Part shown: piece after piece, positions 47,742-55,730 of the stretch
Layout of the letters: each line of letters begins with the position of its first letter
Numbering within the stretch: the first letter of the stretch is position 1
Made by a program: the position numbers and the translations under genes
Notes under the pieces: model-generated
Databases searched by the model: none
What the model saw: the letters and a program-made list of their open reading frames with translations, nothing else
What the model was told of the DNA's origin: nothing
Source: Duganella dendranthematis
GTDB taxonomy: Bacteria; Pseudomonadota; Gammaproteobacteria; Burkholderiales; Burkholderiaceae_D
Assembly (NCBI RefSeq): GCF_012849375.1
Contig: NZ_CP051684.1
Span: 5,952,001-6,016,000, forward strand
Direction: 5' to 3'
Length of the DNA stretch: 64,000 nt

Positions 47742-48635
47742 ATGACCACGCCCCGCCGCCAGCAGATCGCCCTTACGGTCGTCGCCACCATGGCGGCGCT
47801 GGCGGTGCTCGGCGCAGCCGGCGGCACGCTGGTGCTGTATGGCGGCTACTACAACGTCGCCGCCACGCGTTCGCACTTTCAGTGGGTCCACAGCCTGCTG
47901 GAACTGGGCTTGCAGCAGTCGGTGCGCCACCATGCGCGCGACGTCACCGTGCCTGCCGCCGTCACCGCCGCGGCCAACGCCAACGCCAACGCCAATACAA
48001 ACGCCGACGCCAACTCCGGCCTGGCGCTGCGCGGCGCCGGCATGTATCGCGACAATTGCGTGGTGTGCCACGGCGCGCCCGGCGTGGCGCAAGGCGACAT
48101 CGGCAAAAGCATGCAGCCGATTCCCGGCCCGCTGGCCGACGCCGCGCGCCGCTGGAATCCGAATGAACTTTATTGGATCACGCGCCACGGCATCAAGATG
48201 AGCGGCATGCCGGCGTGGGAATATCATCTGGCCGATGACGACATCTGGGCGGTGGTCGCCTTTCTGACCGTGCTGCCGCGTCTATCGCCGCCCGCTTACG
48301 CCGCGCTGGCCGAGCAAGCCGGCTATCCCGCACGCGCCGCGCGGCAGCAGCACGCGCAGCCCGACGCGGAACGTGGACGCGTGGCGCTGACCCAGTATGC
48401 CTGCAACGCCTGCCACCTGATCCCCGGCGTCACCGGCCCGGCCACGCTGGTCGGCCCGCCGCTGCACGACCTGGCCCAGCGCCAGCATATCGCCGGCGCC
48501 GTGCCGAACACCGCCGCCGGTCTGGCGCAATGGATACGCGAACCACAGCGCATCCACCCGCAAAGCGCCATGCCGTCGATGAACGTCAGCGAATCCGACG
48601 CCCGCGACATGGCCGCCTACCTGCTGCAACCGTAA
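47742..48635 (+). CDS. Membrane-anchored diheme cytochrome c
   Basis: A 297-residue protein: an N-terminal membrane anchor (ALTVVATMAALAVLGAAGG), a YYNVAAT segment with HFQWVHSLLELGL, an Ala-Asn repeat linker (residues 78-91), a first cytochrome c domain (CVVCH; Met in GIKMSGMPAWEYHL) and a second (CNACH; Met in AMPSMNVSESDARDMAAYLL). The second domain closely resembles the small cytochrome c at 47303. It is divergent from the oxidase operon and probably feeds electrons to it. Confidence 0.85.
   Translation: MTTPRRQQIALTVVATMAALAVLGAAGGTLVLYGGYYNVAATRSHFQWVHSLLELGLQQSVRHHARDVTVPAAVTAAANANANANTNADANSGLALRGAGMYRDNCVVCHGAPGVAQGDIGKSMQPIPGPLADAARRWNPNELYWITRHGIKMSGMPAWEYHLADDDIWAVVAFLTVLPRLSPPAYAALAEQAGYPARAARQQHAQPDAERGRVALTQYACNACHLIPGVTGPATLVGPPLHDLAQRQHIAGAVPNTAAGLAQWIREPQRIHPQSAMPSMNVSESDARDMAAYLLQP
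47973..48014 (+). repeat. Seven in-frame hexanucleotide units (GCCAAC)
   Basis: Three perfect GCCAAC units followed by four variants (GCCAAT, ACAAAC, GCCGAC, GCCAAC) encode an Ala-Asn repeat in the linker of the diheme cytochrome. Unit number could vary by slippage without breaking the frame. Confidence 0.8.
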
Positions 48636-48647
48636 GCCGGACGGCGA

Positions 48648-49346
48648 TCACACCGCCAGATGGCGCTTGACCTCCGAGTCGTTCATCACAGCCTGAGCGC
48701 CCGACGCTACCACCTCGCCGCGCGACAGCACCATGAACTGGTCCGCCAATTCATGCGCGAAATCGAAGTACTGCTCGCACAGCAGGATCGCCATATCGCC
48801 ACGCTGCCGCAGCAGGCGGATCACATTGCCGATGTCCTTGATGATCGACGGCTGGATGCCTTCGGTTGGCTCGTCGAGGATGATCAGCTTTGGCTCCGCC
48901 AGCAGCGCGCGCGCAATCGCCAGCTGCTGCTGCTGGCCGCCCGACAGGTCGCCGCCGCGCCGGTGCAGCATCTCCTTCAGCACCGGGAACAGTTCATACA
49001 CCTCGCCCTTGATGGTGTGCGCCTTCTTGCCGCTGTGGGTGGCAAGGCCCATCAGCAGGTTCTCTTCGACCGTCAACCGCGCAAAAATCTCGCGCCCCTG
49101 CGGCACATAGGCGATGCCGGCCCGCGCGCGCTGGTGCGGCGCCAGCTTCGTGATATCGCGTCCCTCCAGCTTGACGCTGCCGGCGGATACCGGCAGCACC
49201 CCCATCAGACACTTGAGCAGCGTGGTCTTGCCGACGCCATTACGGCCCAGCAGCGCCATGCACTTGCCCTTTTCCAGCTCCAGCGACACGCCGCGCAAGG
49301 TGTGCGAGGAACCGTAGTACTGGTTGATTTTTTCTACTTGCAGCAT
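48648..49346 (-). CDS. urtE: Urea ABC transporter ATPase UrtE
   Basis: A 232-residue LivF-type ATPase. Walker A GRNGVGKTT, signature LSGGQQQQLAIARAL and Walker B LIILDEPTEGIQPSI are present; EGIQPSI is characteristic of UrtE. The ATG at 49346 is chosen over one 27 bases upstream. It is the last gene of the urtABCDE operon and ends 12 bases from the convergent cytochrome gene. Confidence 0.93.
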   Translation of the reverse strand: MLQVEKINQYYGSSHTLRGVSLELEKGKCMALLGRNGVGKTTLLKCLMGVLPVSAGSVKLEGRDITKLAPHQRARAGIAYVPQGREIFARLTVEENLLMGLATHSGKKAHTIKGEVYELFPVLKEMLHRRGGDLSGGQQQQLAIARALLAEPKLIILDEPTEGIQPSIIKDIGNVIRLLRQRGDMAILLCEQYFDFAHELADQFMVLSRGEVVASGAQAVMNDSEVKRHLAV

Positions 49347-49350
49347 AGCG

Positions 49351-50142
49351 TCAGCGTCCCAGATAGACTTCAATCACACGTTCATCGGCCTGCACTTCTT
49401 CCATGCGGCCCTGCGCCAGCACCGCGCCTTCATGCAGCACCGTCACCACGCCCTGCTGCGCGATCTCGGTAACGAAGGCCATGTCATGCTCGACCACCAC
49501 GATGGAATGCTTGCCGCGCAATTCATTGAGCAGCTCCGCCGTGCGCGCCGTTTCGGCATCCGACATGCCGGCCACCGGTTCATCCAGCAGGATCAGCTGC
49601 GGCTCCTGCATCAGCAGCATGCCGATCTCCAGCCACTGCTTCTGCCCGTGCGACAGCAGCCCCGCAAGCCGATGCTCGCTGCCGTTCAGGCGTATCAGCT
49701 TGAGGATCTCGTCGATCTTGCCGCGCTGTTCGGACGACAGGCGCGCGAACAGCGTTGGCCGCACGCGCTTGTCCAGCTTCATGGCCAGCTCCAGATTCTC
49801 GAACACCGTGTGCTGCTCGAACACCGTCGGCCGCTGGAACTTGCGGCCGATGCCGGCGTGCGCGATCTGGTGCTCGCTCATGCGGCTCAAGTCCATGGTC
49901 TGGCCGAAGTACGCGGTGCCGGACGTCGGCCTCGTCTTGCCGGTGATGACGTCCATCATGGTGGTCTTGCCGGCGCCATTCGGTCCGATAATGCAGCGCA
50001 GCTCACCGACCGAAATATCCAGGCTCAGTTTATTCAGTGCGCGAAAGCCGTCGAACACCACGCTGATCTCTTCCAGGTACAGGATCGCGCCATGTGTCGT
50101 ATCCAGCCCTTGCTGCGCAATGCGCGCGTCGTTCAAAGTCAT
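49351..50142 (-). CDS. urtD: Urea ABC transporter ATPase UrtD
   Basis: A 263-residue LivG-type ATPase. Walker A GPNGAGKTTMMDVITGKTRP is the UrtD form, with signature LSHGQKQWLEIGMLL and Walker B LILLDEPVAGMSD. It energises urea uptake with UrtE. The ATG overlaps the urtC stop (ATGA). Confidence 0.93.
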   Translation of the reverse strand: MTLNDARIAQQGLDTTHGAILYLEEISVVFDGFRALNKLSLDISVGELRCIIGPNGAGKTTMMDVITGKTRPTSGTAYFGQTMDLSRMSEHQIAHAGIGRKFQRPTVFEQHTVFENLELAMKLDKRVRPTLFARLSSEQRGKIDEILKLIRLNGSEHRLAGLLSHGQKQWLEIGMLLMQEPQLILLDEPVAGMSDAETARTAELLNELRGKHSIVVVEHDMAFVTEIAQQGVVTVLHEGAVLAQGRMEEVQADERVIEVYLGR

Positions 50143-51212
50143 GCCTGCTCCTTGCGTACCAGCCCGGCCAGCCCGCGCGGCAGATAGCGCGTCACCAGGA
50201 TAAAGATCAAGCCCAATGCAAACAGCCACAGGTCCGGGAAAGCGCCGGTGAACCAGCTTTTCAGGCCATTCACCGAAAACGCGCCGATGATGGGGCCAAG
50301 CAGCGTGCCACGCCCGCCGACCGCCGCCCAGATCACCATCTCGATCGAATTCGCCGGCGACATCTCGGATGGGTTGATGATGCCCACCTGCGGTACATAC
50401 AGCGCGCCGGCGATCCCGCACAGCACCGCCGACAGTGTCCACACAAAGAGCTTGAACCACAGCGGGTTATAGCCGATGAACATCAACCGCGACTCCGAAT
50501 CGCGCACCGCCTGCAGCACGCGTCCCAGCTTGGACGTAACGATCCAGCGGCACAGCAGCAGCGCGCCAAGCAGCACCGCCAGCGTCACCAGGTACAGCGT
50601 GGCCTTGGTGCCCGGCGCGCTGATCGAATAACCAAGAATGCGCTTGAAGTCGGTGAAGCCGTTGTTGCCGCCAAAGCCGGTGTTATTCCGGAAGAACAGC
50701 AGCATGAAGGCATACGTCATGGCCTGCGTGATGATCGAGAAGTACACGCCCTTGATGCGCGAGCGGAAGGCGAAGAAGCCGAACACGAAGGCCAGCACGC
50801 CAGGCACCAGCACCACCAGCGCCAGCGACACCCAGAAGCTGTCGGTACCGCTCCAGAACCACGGATAGGTCTTCCAGTCCAAAAACACCATGAAGTCCGG
50901 CAGGTCGCTCTGGTACACGCCTTCGCGGCCGATGGCGCGCATCAGATACATGCCGTGCGCATAAGCGCCCAGCGCGAAGAACACGCCATGGCCCAGCGAC
51001 AGGATGCCGGCATAGCCCCACACCATGTCCAGCGCCAGCGCCGCCAGCGCGTAGCACATGAATTTGCCGATCAGGCTCACGAGGTAGCTCGGCACGTGCA
51101 GCGCATGGCCGTCGGCGAAGAAGAGATTGAGCAGCGGCAGCGCCGCCAGCACCACGGTACAGGCGACGATGCCGGTCCACGCCCGGCGCGAAAACAACGA
51201 GGGATGATTCAT
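50139..51212 (-). CDS. urtC: Urea ABC transporter permease UrtC
   Basis: A 357-residue LivM-type permease with about nine to ten membrane helices. Typical segments are YALAALALDMVWGYAGILSL, GHGVFFALGAYAHGMYLM, NNTGFGGNNGFTDFK and the cytoplasmic VRDSESRLMFIGYNPLWFKL. It pairs with UrtB to form the membrane channel. The ATG overlaps the urtB stop (ATGA). Confidence 0.94.
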   Translation of the reverse strand: MNHPSLFSRRAWTGIVACTVVLAALPLLNLFFADGHALHVPSYLVSLIGKFMCYALAALALDMVWGYAGILSLGHGVFFALGAYAHGMYLMRAIGREGVYQSDLPDFMVFLDWKTYPWFWSGTDSFWVSLALVVLVPGVLAFVFGFFAFRSRIKGVYFSIITQAMTYAFMLLFFRNNTGFGGNNGFTDFKRILGYSISAPGTKATLYLVTLAVLLGALLLCRWIVTSKLGRVLQAVRDSESRLMFIGYNPLWFKLFVWTLSAVLCGIAGALYVPQVGIINPSEMSPANSIEMVIWAAVGGRGTLLGPIIGAFSVNGLKSWFTGAFPDLWLFALGLIFILVTRYLPRGLAGLVRKEQA

Positions 51213-52783
51213 TCAGCGCTCCTGCCTTTCATGGCGAACAGCCCTTGCGGACGCTTCTGGATAAAGATGATGATGAACACCAGGATGGCGATCTTGGCCA
51301 GCACCGCGCCGGCCACCGGTTCCAGGAATTTGTTGGCTTCGCCCAGTCCCAGCGCGGCGATCACCGTGCCCGCCAGCTGGCCGACGCCACCCAGCACCAC
51401 CACCATGAAGGAATCGACGATATAGCCCTGGCCCAGGTCCGGCCCCACATTTCCCAGCTGCGACAGCGCCACGCCACCGAGGCCGGCGATGCCGGAGCCG
51501 AGCCCAAATGTCATCATGTCGATCCTGGCGGTGGAGACGCCGACGCAGCCGGCCATGCGGCGGTTCTGCATGACGGCGCGGACGAACAGGCCGAGACGCG
51601 TCTTGTTCAGGATCAGCCACACACCGGCCACCACCAGCGCGGCGAAGACGATGATGGCAATGCGGTTATAAGCCAGCACCAGCGATCCGAGCACGGTCAC
51701 ACCGCCGGACATCCACGCCGGATTGGCTACTTCCACGTTCTGCGCGCCGAAGATGGTGCGCACCGCCTGCATCAATATCAGGCTGATGCCCCAGGTGGCC
51801 AGCAGCGTTTCCAGCGGCCGGCCATACAGCCAGCGGATCACCGTGCGCTCCAGCACAATCCCGACCAGCGCGGTAACGATGAAGGCTGCCGGCAGCGCGG
51901 CGGCCAGATACCAATCCAGCGCGTCCGGCGCCCAGCGGCGAAAGGCCATCTGGCACAGGTAGGTGGTGTAGGCGCCGATCATCAGCAGCTCGCCGTGCGC
52001 CATGTTGATGATGCCCATCAGACCAAAGGTGATGGCCAGGCCCAGCGCTGCCAGCAGCAGCACGCTGCCCAGCGAGACGCCGTAAAACAGGTTGCCGACA
52101 AATTCGGTGCGCGCCAGGCGGCTGTCCAGCGCCTGCAGCGTATGGGCGGCGGCGATGCGCACGCCTTGATCGGCATCGTTGGCCAGCATCGCCTGCAGCG
52201 CGGGACGCAGATTGGCGTTGCTGCTGTCGGCCAGCGCTTCGACGGCGGCCTTGCGCTTGGCCGCTTGCGGCGATTGCAGGTTGGCGGTGGCGGCGACCAG
52301 GCGCAGGAGTTCGCGGATTTCGGCGTCCTGCTCTTGCGCCAGCGCCTTCTCGATCAGCGGTGCTTGCGCCAGCGTGGTGCTCTTCTGCAGTTCGGTGACG
52401 GCAGCCAGGCGTTGCGCGCGGTCCGGCGAGAACATCTTCAGCGCCGACAGCGCCTCTTCGACGGCGCCGCGCAGGCGGTTGTTAATCATGATGCCGTCCA
52501 GTCCTTCGGGCAGCGCGGTGGTGGCGCCGGTGGCGGGGTTGTAGGCCTTGTCGTCGGCGACGATATACAGCTTGCCGTCCGGCGTGGTGTAGACGTCGCC
52601 GTTTTGCAGCGCCGTCAGCAGGCGCGTGGCATCGTCGGTGGCGAGTGCGCCGATGCTGGCGATGGCGGCGACGCGCGCGTCGGCGTCGTCACCGGCCAAT
52701 GGCACCAGCACATCCGGGGGAATGCCCGCATGACCCGCGCGGGCGAAGCACAGGCAGGCGATCAGAAATAGTTTGCGTAACAT
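51209..52783 (-). CDS. urtB: Urea ABC transporter permease UrtB, with N-terminal HEAT-like extension
   Basis: A 524-residue protein. A signal peptide (LFLIACLCFARAGHA) and about 200 residues of periplasmic helical repeats (IASIGALATDDATRLLTAL; LANDADQGVRIAAAHTLQAL) precede the LivH-type permease domain (about 225-520; LGLAITFGLMGIINMAHGEL, then CVGVSTARIDMMTFGLGSGI). The extension is known in UrtB of several bacteria and is not an artefact. A palindrome separates it from urtA. Confidence 0.93.
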   Translation of the reverse strand: MLRKLFLIACLCFARAGHAGIPPDVLVPLAGDDADARVAAIASIGALATDDATRLLTALQNGDVYTTPDGKLYIVADDKAYNPATGATTALPEGLDGIMINNRLRGAVEEALSALKMFSPDRAQRLAAVTELQKSTTLAQAPLIEKALAQEQDAEIRELLRLVAATANLQSPQAAKRKAAVEALADSSNANLRPALQAMLANDADQGVRIAAAHTLQALDSRLARTEFVGNLFYGVSLGSVLLLAALGLAITFGLMGIINMAHGELLMIGAYTTYLCQMAFRRWAPDALDWYLAAALPAAFIVTALVGIVLERTVIRWLYGRPLETLLATWGISLILMQAVRTIFGAQNVEVANPAWMSGGVTVLGSLVLAYNRIAIIVFAALVVAGVWLILNKTRLGLFVRAVMQNRRMAGCVGVSTARIDMMTFGLGSGIAGLGGVALSQLGNVGPDLGQGYIVDSFMVVVLGGVGQLAGTVIAALGLGEANKFLEPVAGAVLAKIAILVFIIIFIQKRPQGLFAMKGRSAE

Positions 52784-52829
52784 ACAGCTCCAGTATGCGG
52801 AAATCGTGAAACCCGCACTGCGGCGGACT

Positions 52830-52857
52830 GGGGTCTGACCCTGCGGGGTCAGACCCC
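52830..52857. repeat. Dispersed GGGGTC palindrome, copy 3, between urtA and urtB
   Basis: GGGGTCTGACCC (52830-52841), spacer TGCG, GGGTCAGACCCC (52846-52857): perfect 12-bp arms, nearly identical to copy 1 at 11008. It lies in the 102-base gap after urtA and before urtB on the same strand, where a stable hairpin could protect the urtA message and lower the expression of urtBCDE. Confidence 0.8.
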
Positions 52858-52885
52858 TTCACTTAGGGGTACGGCGTGGCTCAAC

Positions 52886-54142
52886 CTACAGCTTCTGCTT
52901 GCCCTCGTTACCCGGAATGTACGGGCTCCATGGGTTGGCGCGCACCGGGCCTGGCGTTTTCCACACCACGTTGAACTGCCCATCCGGACGAATCTCGCCA
53001 ATGAACACCGGCTTGTGCAGGTGGTGATTGGTCGCATCCATGGTCAGCGTAAAGCCGTCCGGCGCCTTGTAGGTCTGCCCCGCCATCGCCGCGATCACCT
53101 TGTCGGTGTCGGTCGACTTGGCCTTCTCCACCGCCTGTGCCCACATGTGGATGCCGACATAAGTCGCTTCCATCGGATCGTTGGTCACCACCGTGGCCGC
53201 ATTCGGCAGCTTCTTGGCGACCGCATACGCCTTCCACTTCTTGATGAACTCCGCATTCACCGGATTTTTGATCGACTCGAAGTAGTTCCACGCCGCCAGG
53301 TGGCCCACCAGCGGCTTGGTATCGACGCCGCGCAGCTCTTCCTCGCCGACCGAGAACGCCACCACCGGCACGTCGGTCGCCTTCAGGCCGGCGTTGCCCA
53401 GCTCTTTGTAGAACGGCACATTGGAGTCACCATTGATGGTCGAAATCACCGCCGTCTTGCCGCCCGCCGAAAACTTCTTGATGTTGGCGACGATGGTCTG
53501 GTAATCCGAATGACCGAACGGCGTGTACACCTCGTCGATATCGCCATCCTTCACGCCTTTGCTCTTCAGGAAAGCGCGCAGAATCTTGTTGGTCGTGCGC
53601 GGATACACGTAATCGGTCCCCAGCAGCACGAAGCGCTTGGCGCCGCCGCCGTCCTTGCTCATCAGGTACTCGACCGCAGGAATCGCCTGCTGGTTCGGCG
53701 CCGCGCCGGTGTAGAACACATTCTTCTCCAGTTCCTCGCCCTCGTACTGCACCGGGTAGAACAACAGGCTATTGAGCTCCTTGAACACTGGCAGCACCGA
53801 CTTGCGCGACACCGAAGTCCAGCACCCGAACACCACCGACACCTTGTCCTGCGCGATCAGGCCACGCGCCTTTTCCGCGAACAGCGGCCAGTTGGAGGCC
53901 GGATCGACCACCACCGCCTCCAGCTTCTTGCCCATCACGCCGCCCTTGGCGTTGATTTCATCGATGGTCATCAGCGCCACGTCCTTCAGCGACGTCTCCG
54001 AAATGGCCATGGTGCCGGACAGCGAATGCAGGATGCCGATCTTGATGGTGTCCGCAGCGTAGGCCTGCGTGCCGGCCGCCAGCAAAGCGGTAGCGGCGGC
54101 GATGCGGCTCAAGGTGCCGATAAAATGACGACGATTTTGCAT
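52886..54142 (-). CDS. urtA: Urea ABC transporter substrate-binding protein UrtA
   Basis: A 418-residue periplasmic binding protein of the amide-urea branch of the Leu/Ile/Val-binding family. It has a twin-Arg-like signal (NRRHFIGTLSRIAAATALLA), then TIKIGILHSLSGTMAISETS, VFGCWTSVSRKSVLPVF, LLFYPVQYEGEELEKNVFYT and YVYPRTTNKILRAFL, all typical of UrtA/FmdD. The ATG is 22 bases after the porin stop, so the porin is probably co-transcribed. Confidence 0.95.
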   Translation of the reverse strand: MQNRRHFIGTLSRIAAATALLAAGTQAYAADTIKIGILHSLSGTMAISETSLKDVALMTIDEINAKGGVMGKKLEAVVVDPASNWPLFAEKARGLIAQDKVSVVFGCWTSVSRKSVLPVFKELNSLLFYPVQYEGEELEKNVFYTGAAPNQQAIPAVEYLMSKDGGGAKRFVLLGTDYVYPRTTNKILRAFLKSKGVKDGDIDEVYTPFGHSDYQTIVANIKKFSAGGKTAVISTINGDSNVPFYKELGNAGLKATDVPVVAFSVGEEELRGVDTKPLVGHLAAWNYFESIKNPVNAEFIKKWKAYAVAKKLPNAATVVTNDPMEATYVGIHMWAQAVEKAKSTDTDKVIAAMAGQTYKAPDGFTLTMDATNHHLHKPVFIGEIRPDGQFNVVWKTPGPVRANPWSPYIPGNEGKQKL

Positions 54143-54164
54143 AGCTAAACTCCGTGGTGGTTAA

Positions 54165-55277
54165 TCAGTATTGAAGTTGCAGCGCGATCTGGAACTTGTC
54201 CTGGTCGGCCACGCTGGTGATCTTGGTCTTCGAGTACACCGCGCTGACCTGCGCGTTGTAGCCATCGATGATGTAATTGACGCCGGCGTCGTACTGCATG
54301 GTGTCGATGTTGGTGTCGGCGGCGAACTTCTGCCAGCGCACGAAGGGCTGGAACTTGCCCCAGCCGACCTTCTGCTCGAAGATGTAGGAAGCGCCGGCGG
54401 AATACGCCTTGCCCTGTTCGGCCTTGATGATGTCGTCGGTGTCGTAGTTGTACCAGGCCGCCTCGATGGCCACGGCGCCGGCGCCTTTGATGCGCTTCTC
54501 CAGCAGGAAGTCGACGTTGTAGGAGCTGTACTTGCCAACCGCCCCGGTGGTCAGGATGCCGTCCTTCTGATAACGGCCCGCCACGCCGATGGCGAGGATG
54601 TCGGCGCCGCCGAGGTAATTGCCGGTGCCGTAGTAGCCCGGTTCCGCGTCCCAGAAGTCGTACTGCACGCGGCCCGCGTACATCAGCGCGTCGTCGGCCT
54701 TGATGCCGGCCGCCTTGGCCTGCGACTGCGTCAGCGAACCGATGCCGAAGGTGTGGCCCTCGAAGGCGCCGAACGAGTAGCCCAGGCGGCCGCCGTCGCC
54801 GGCATTGCCCCATACGACCACGCCGTCGTCGCGGCCACGGAAAATGCCGCCGTTGTAGCCGTAGCGCGATGCCACGCCGGCCCAGTAGCCGCCGCCCAGC
54901 GAGTAGTAAGGACCGGCCATGTTGGCACGGTCGGACGGCGACAGCAGGCGGCCGGCCCAGATATTGAGTTCCGGCGAAATGGCGAACTGCCCGGCCGCAT
55001 CCAGCACGCGGATCTTGTCGCCGTCCCACTCGGTGTTGAACATGCCCTTGATGTTCTTGTTCAGCGACGCGCCGAAATACAGGCGGCCGCTGTCCAGGTT
55101 AAAGTCGCTGGAGCGGCCACCGTCCGGCGCGCCGTTGTCGGCGCTGGTGTAGCTCTCGCGCAGGCCGAAACCGACCGTGACCGACTTGTCGTCGCCCATA
55201 TTGATCGTCGCCCCGGCCCAGGCATTGCCCACCGCCGCTGCGGCCAGCGCCGCCAGCAGCTTCTTGTTCACCCCCAT
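54165..55277 (-). CDS. Outer-membrane porin upstream of urtA
   Basis: A 370-residue beta-barrel protein with a signal peptide (LLAALAAAAVGNAWA), a glycine- and aromatic-rich barrel (SGRLYFGASLNKNIKGMFNT; WAGRLLSPSDRANMAGPYYS) and a C-terminal aromatic (FQIALQLQY). A strong GGGGAGAG ribosome binding site precedes the ATG at 55277. The 22-base gap to urtA on the same strand makes it the first gene of the urea transporter operon; it may provide the outer-membrane route for urea or short amides. Confidence 0.85.
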   Translation of the reverse strand: MGVNKKLLAALAAAAVGNAWAGATINMGDDKSVTVGFGLRESYTSADNGAPDGGRSSDFNLDSGRLYFGASLNKNIKGMFNTEWDGDKIRVLDAAGQFAISPELNIWAGRLLSPSDRANMAGPYYSLGGGYWAGVASRYGYNGGIFRGRDDGVVVWGNAGDGGRLGYSFGAFEGHTFGIGSLTQSQAKAAGIKADDALMYAGRVQYDFWDAEPGYYGTGNYLGGADILAIGVAGRYQKDGILTTGAVGKYSSYNVDFLLEKRIKGAGAVAIEAAWYNYDTDDIIKAEQGKAYSAGASYIFEQKVGWGKFQPFVRWQKFAADTNIDTMQYDAGVNYIIDGYNAQVSAVYSKTKITSVADQDKFQIALQLQY

Positions 55278-55429
55278 CTTGCTCTCCCCGTTCGGTTTTG
55301 GATGAGACAAGATTAACTAGCCGACAATCTTCAAGGAATACGTTGAATGACGTAGTGGTGCCGCCGCGACGCCGCCCGACTTATCACAGTCGTGGCACAA
55401 TAGCGGCTTGATTTTTTTGGAAGACCATC
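55278..55429. promoter_or_regulatory. Divergent region, probable promoter of the porin-urt operon
   Basis: A 152-base gap between the porin gene and the divergent small gene. It must hold the promoter of the porin-urt operon, but I cannot identify a convincing -35/-10 or -24/-12 pair. Confidence 0.3.
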
Positions 55430-55657
55430 ATGACCGTATTCGCCGCCTCCGTATTCGACGCCACCGTAATCTACGAAGGCAATGAACTGTTCAAGGGCCA
55501 GGGCGCCGCCAAGGGCTGGGCTGAAAAGCTGGCCAGGGAACTGGAATGCGAGATCGGCGTCGAGAAGCTCGGCACCGGATGGGTGTTGACCGGCACCGTC
55601 GACGGCGTGGCCTGCAAGTGGAGCATCGTCGGCCAGCGCCTCAAGCGCATGGACTAA
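55430..55657 (+). CDS. Small protein of unknown function
   Basis: A 75-residue protein with a plausible GGAAGA ribosome binding site. It is cytosolic, with a strand-rich start (FDATVIYEGNELFKGQG), an amphipathic helix (GWAEKLARELECEIGVEK) and a final beta hairpin (GWVLTGTVDGVACKWSIVG). I recognise no family. The balanced composition and codon use like its neighbours suggest it is real. Topoisomerase IB follows on the same strand. Confidence 0.6.
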   Translation: MTVFAASVFDATVIYEGNELFKGQGAAKGWAEKLARELECEIGVEKLGTGWVLTGTVDGVACKWSIVGQRLKRMD

Positions 55658-55730
55658 TCGTGCGTTAGCGCACATCGTCCCTCCCGCCGGCCGAGTACGA
55701 TGCATCGTATTCAGCCCACCAAGGATAGCG

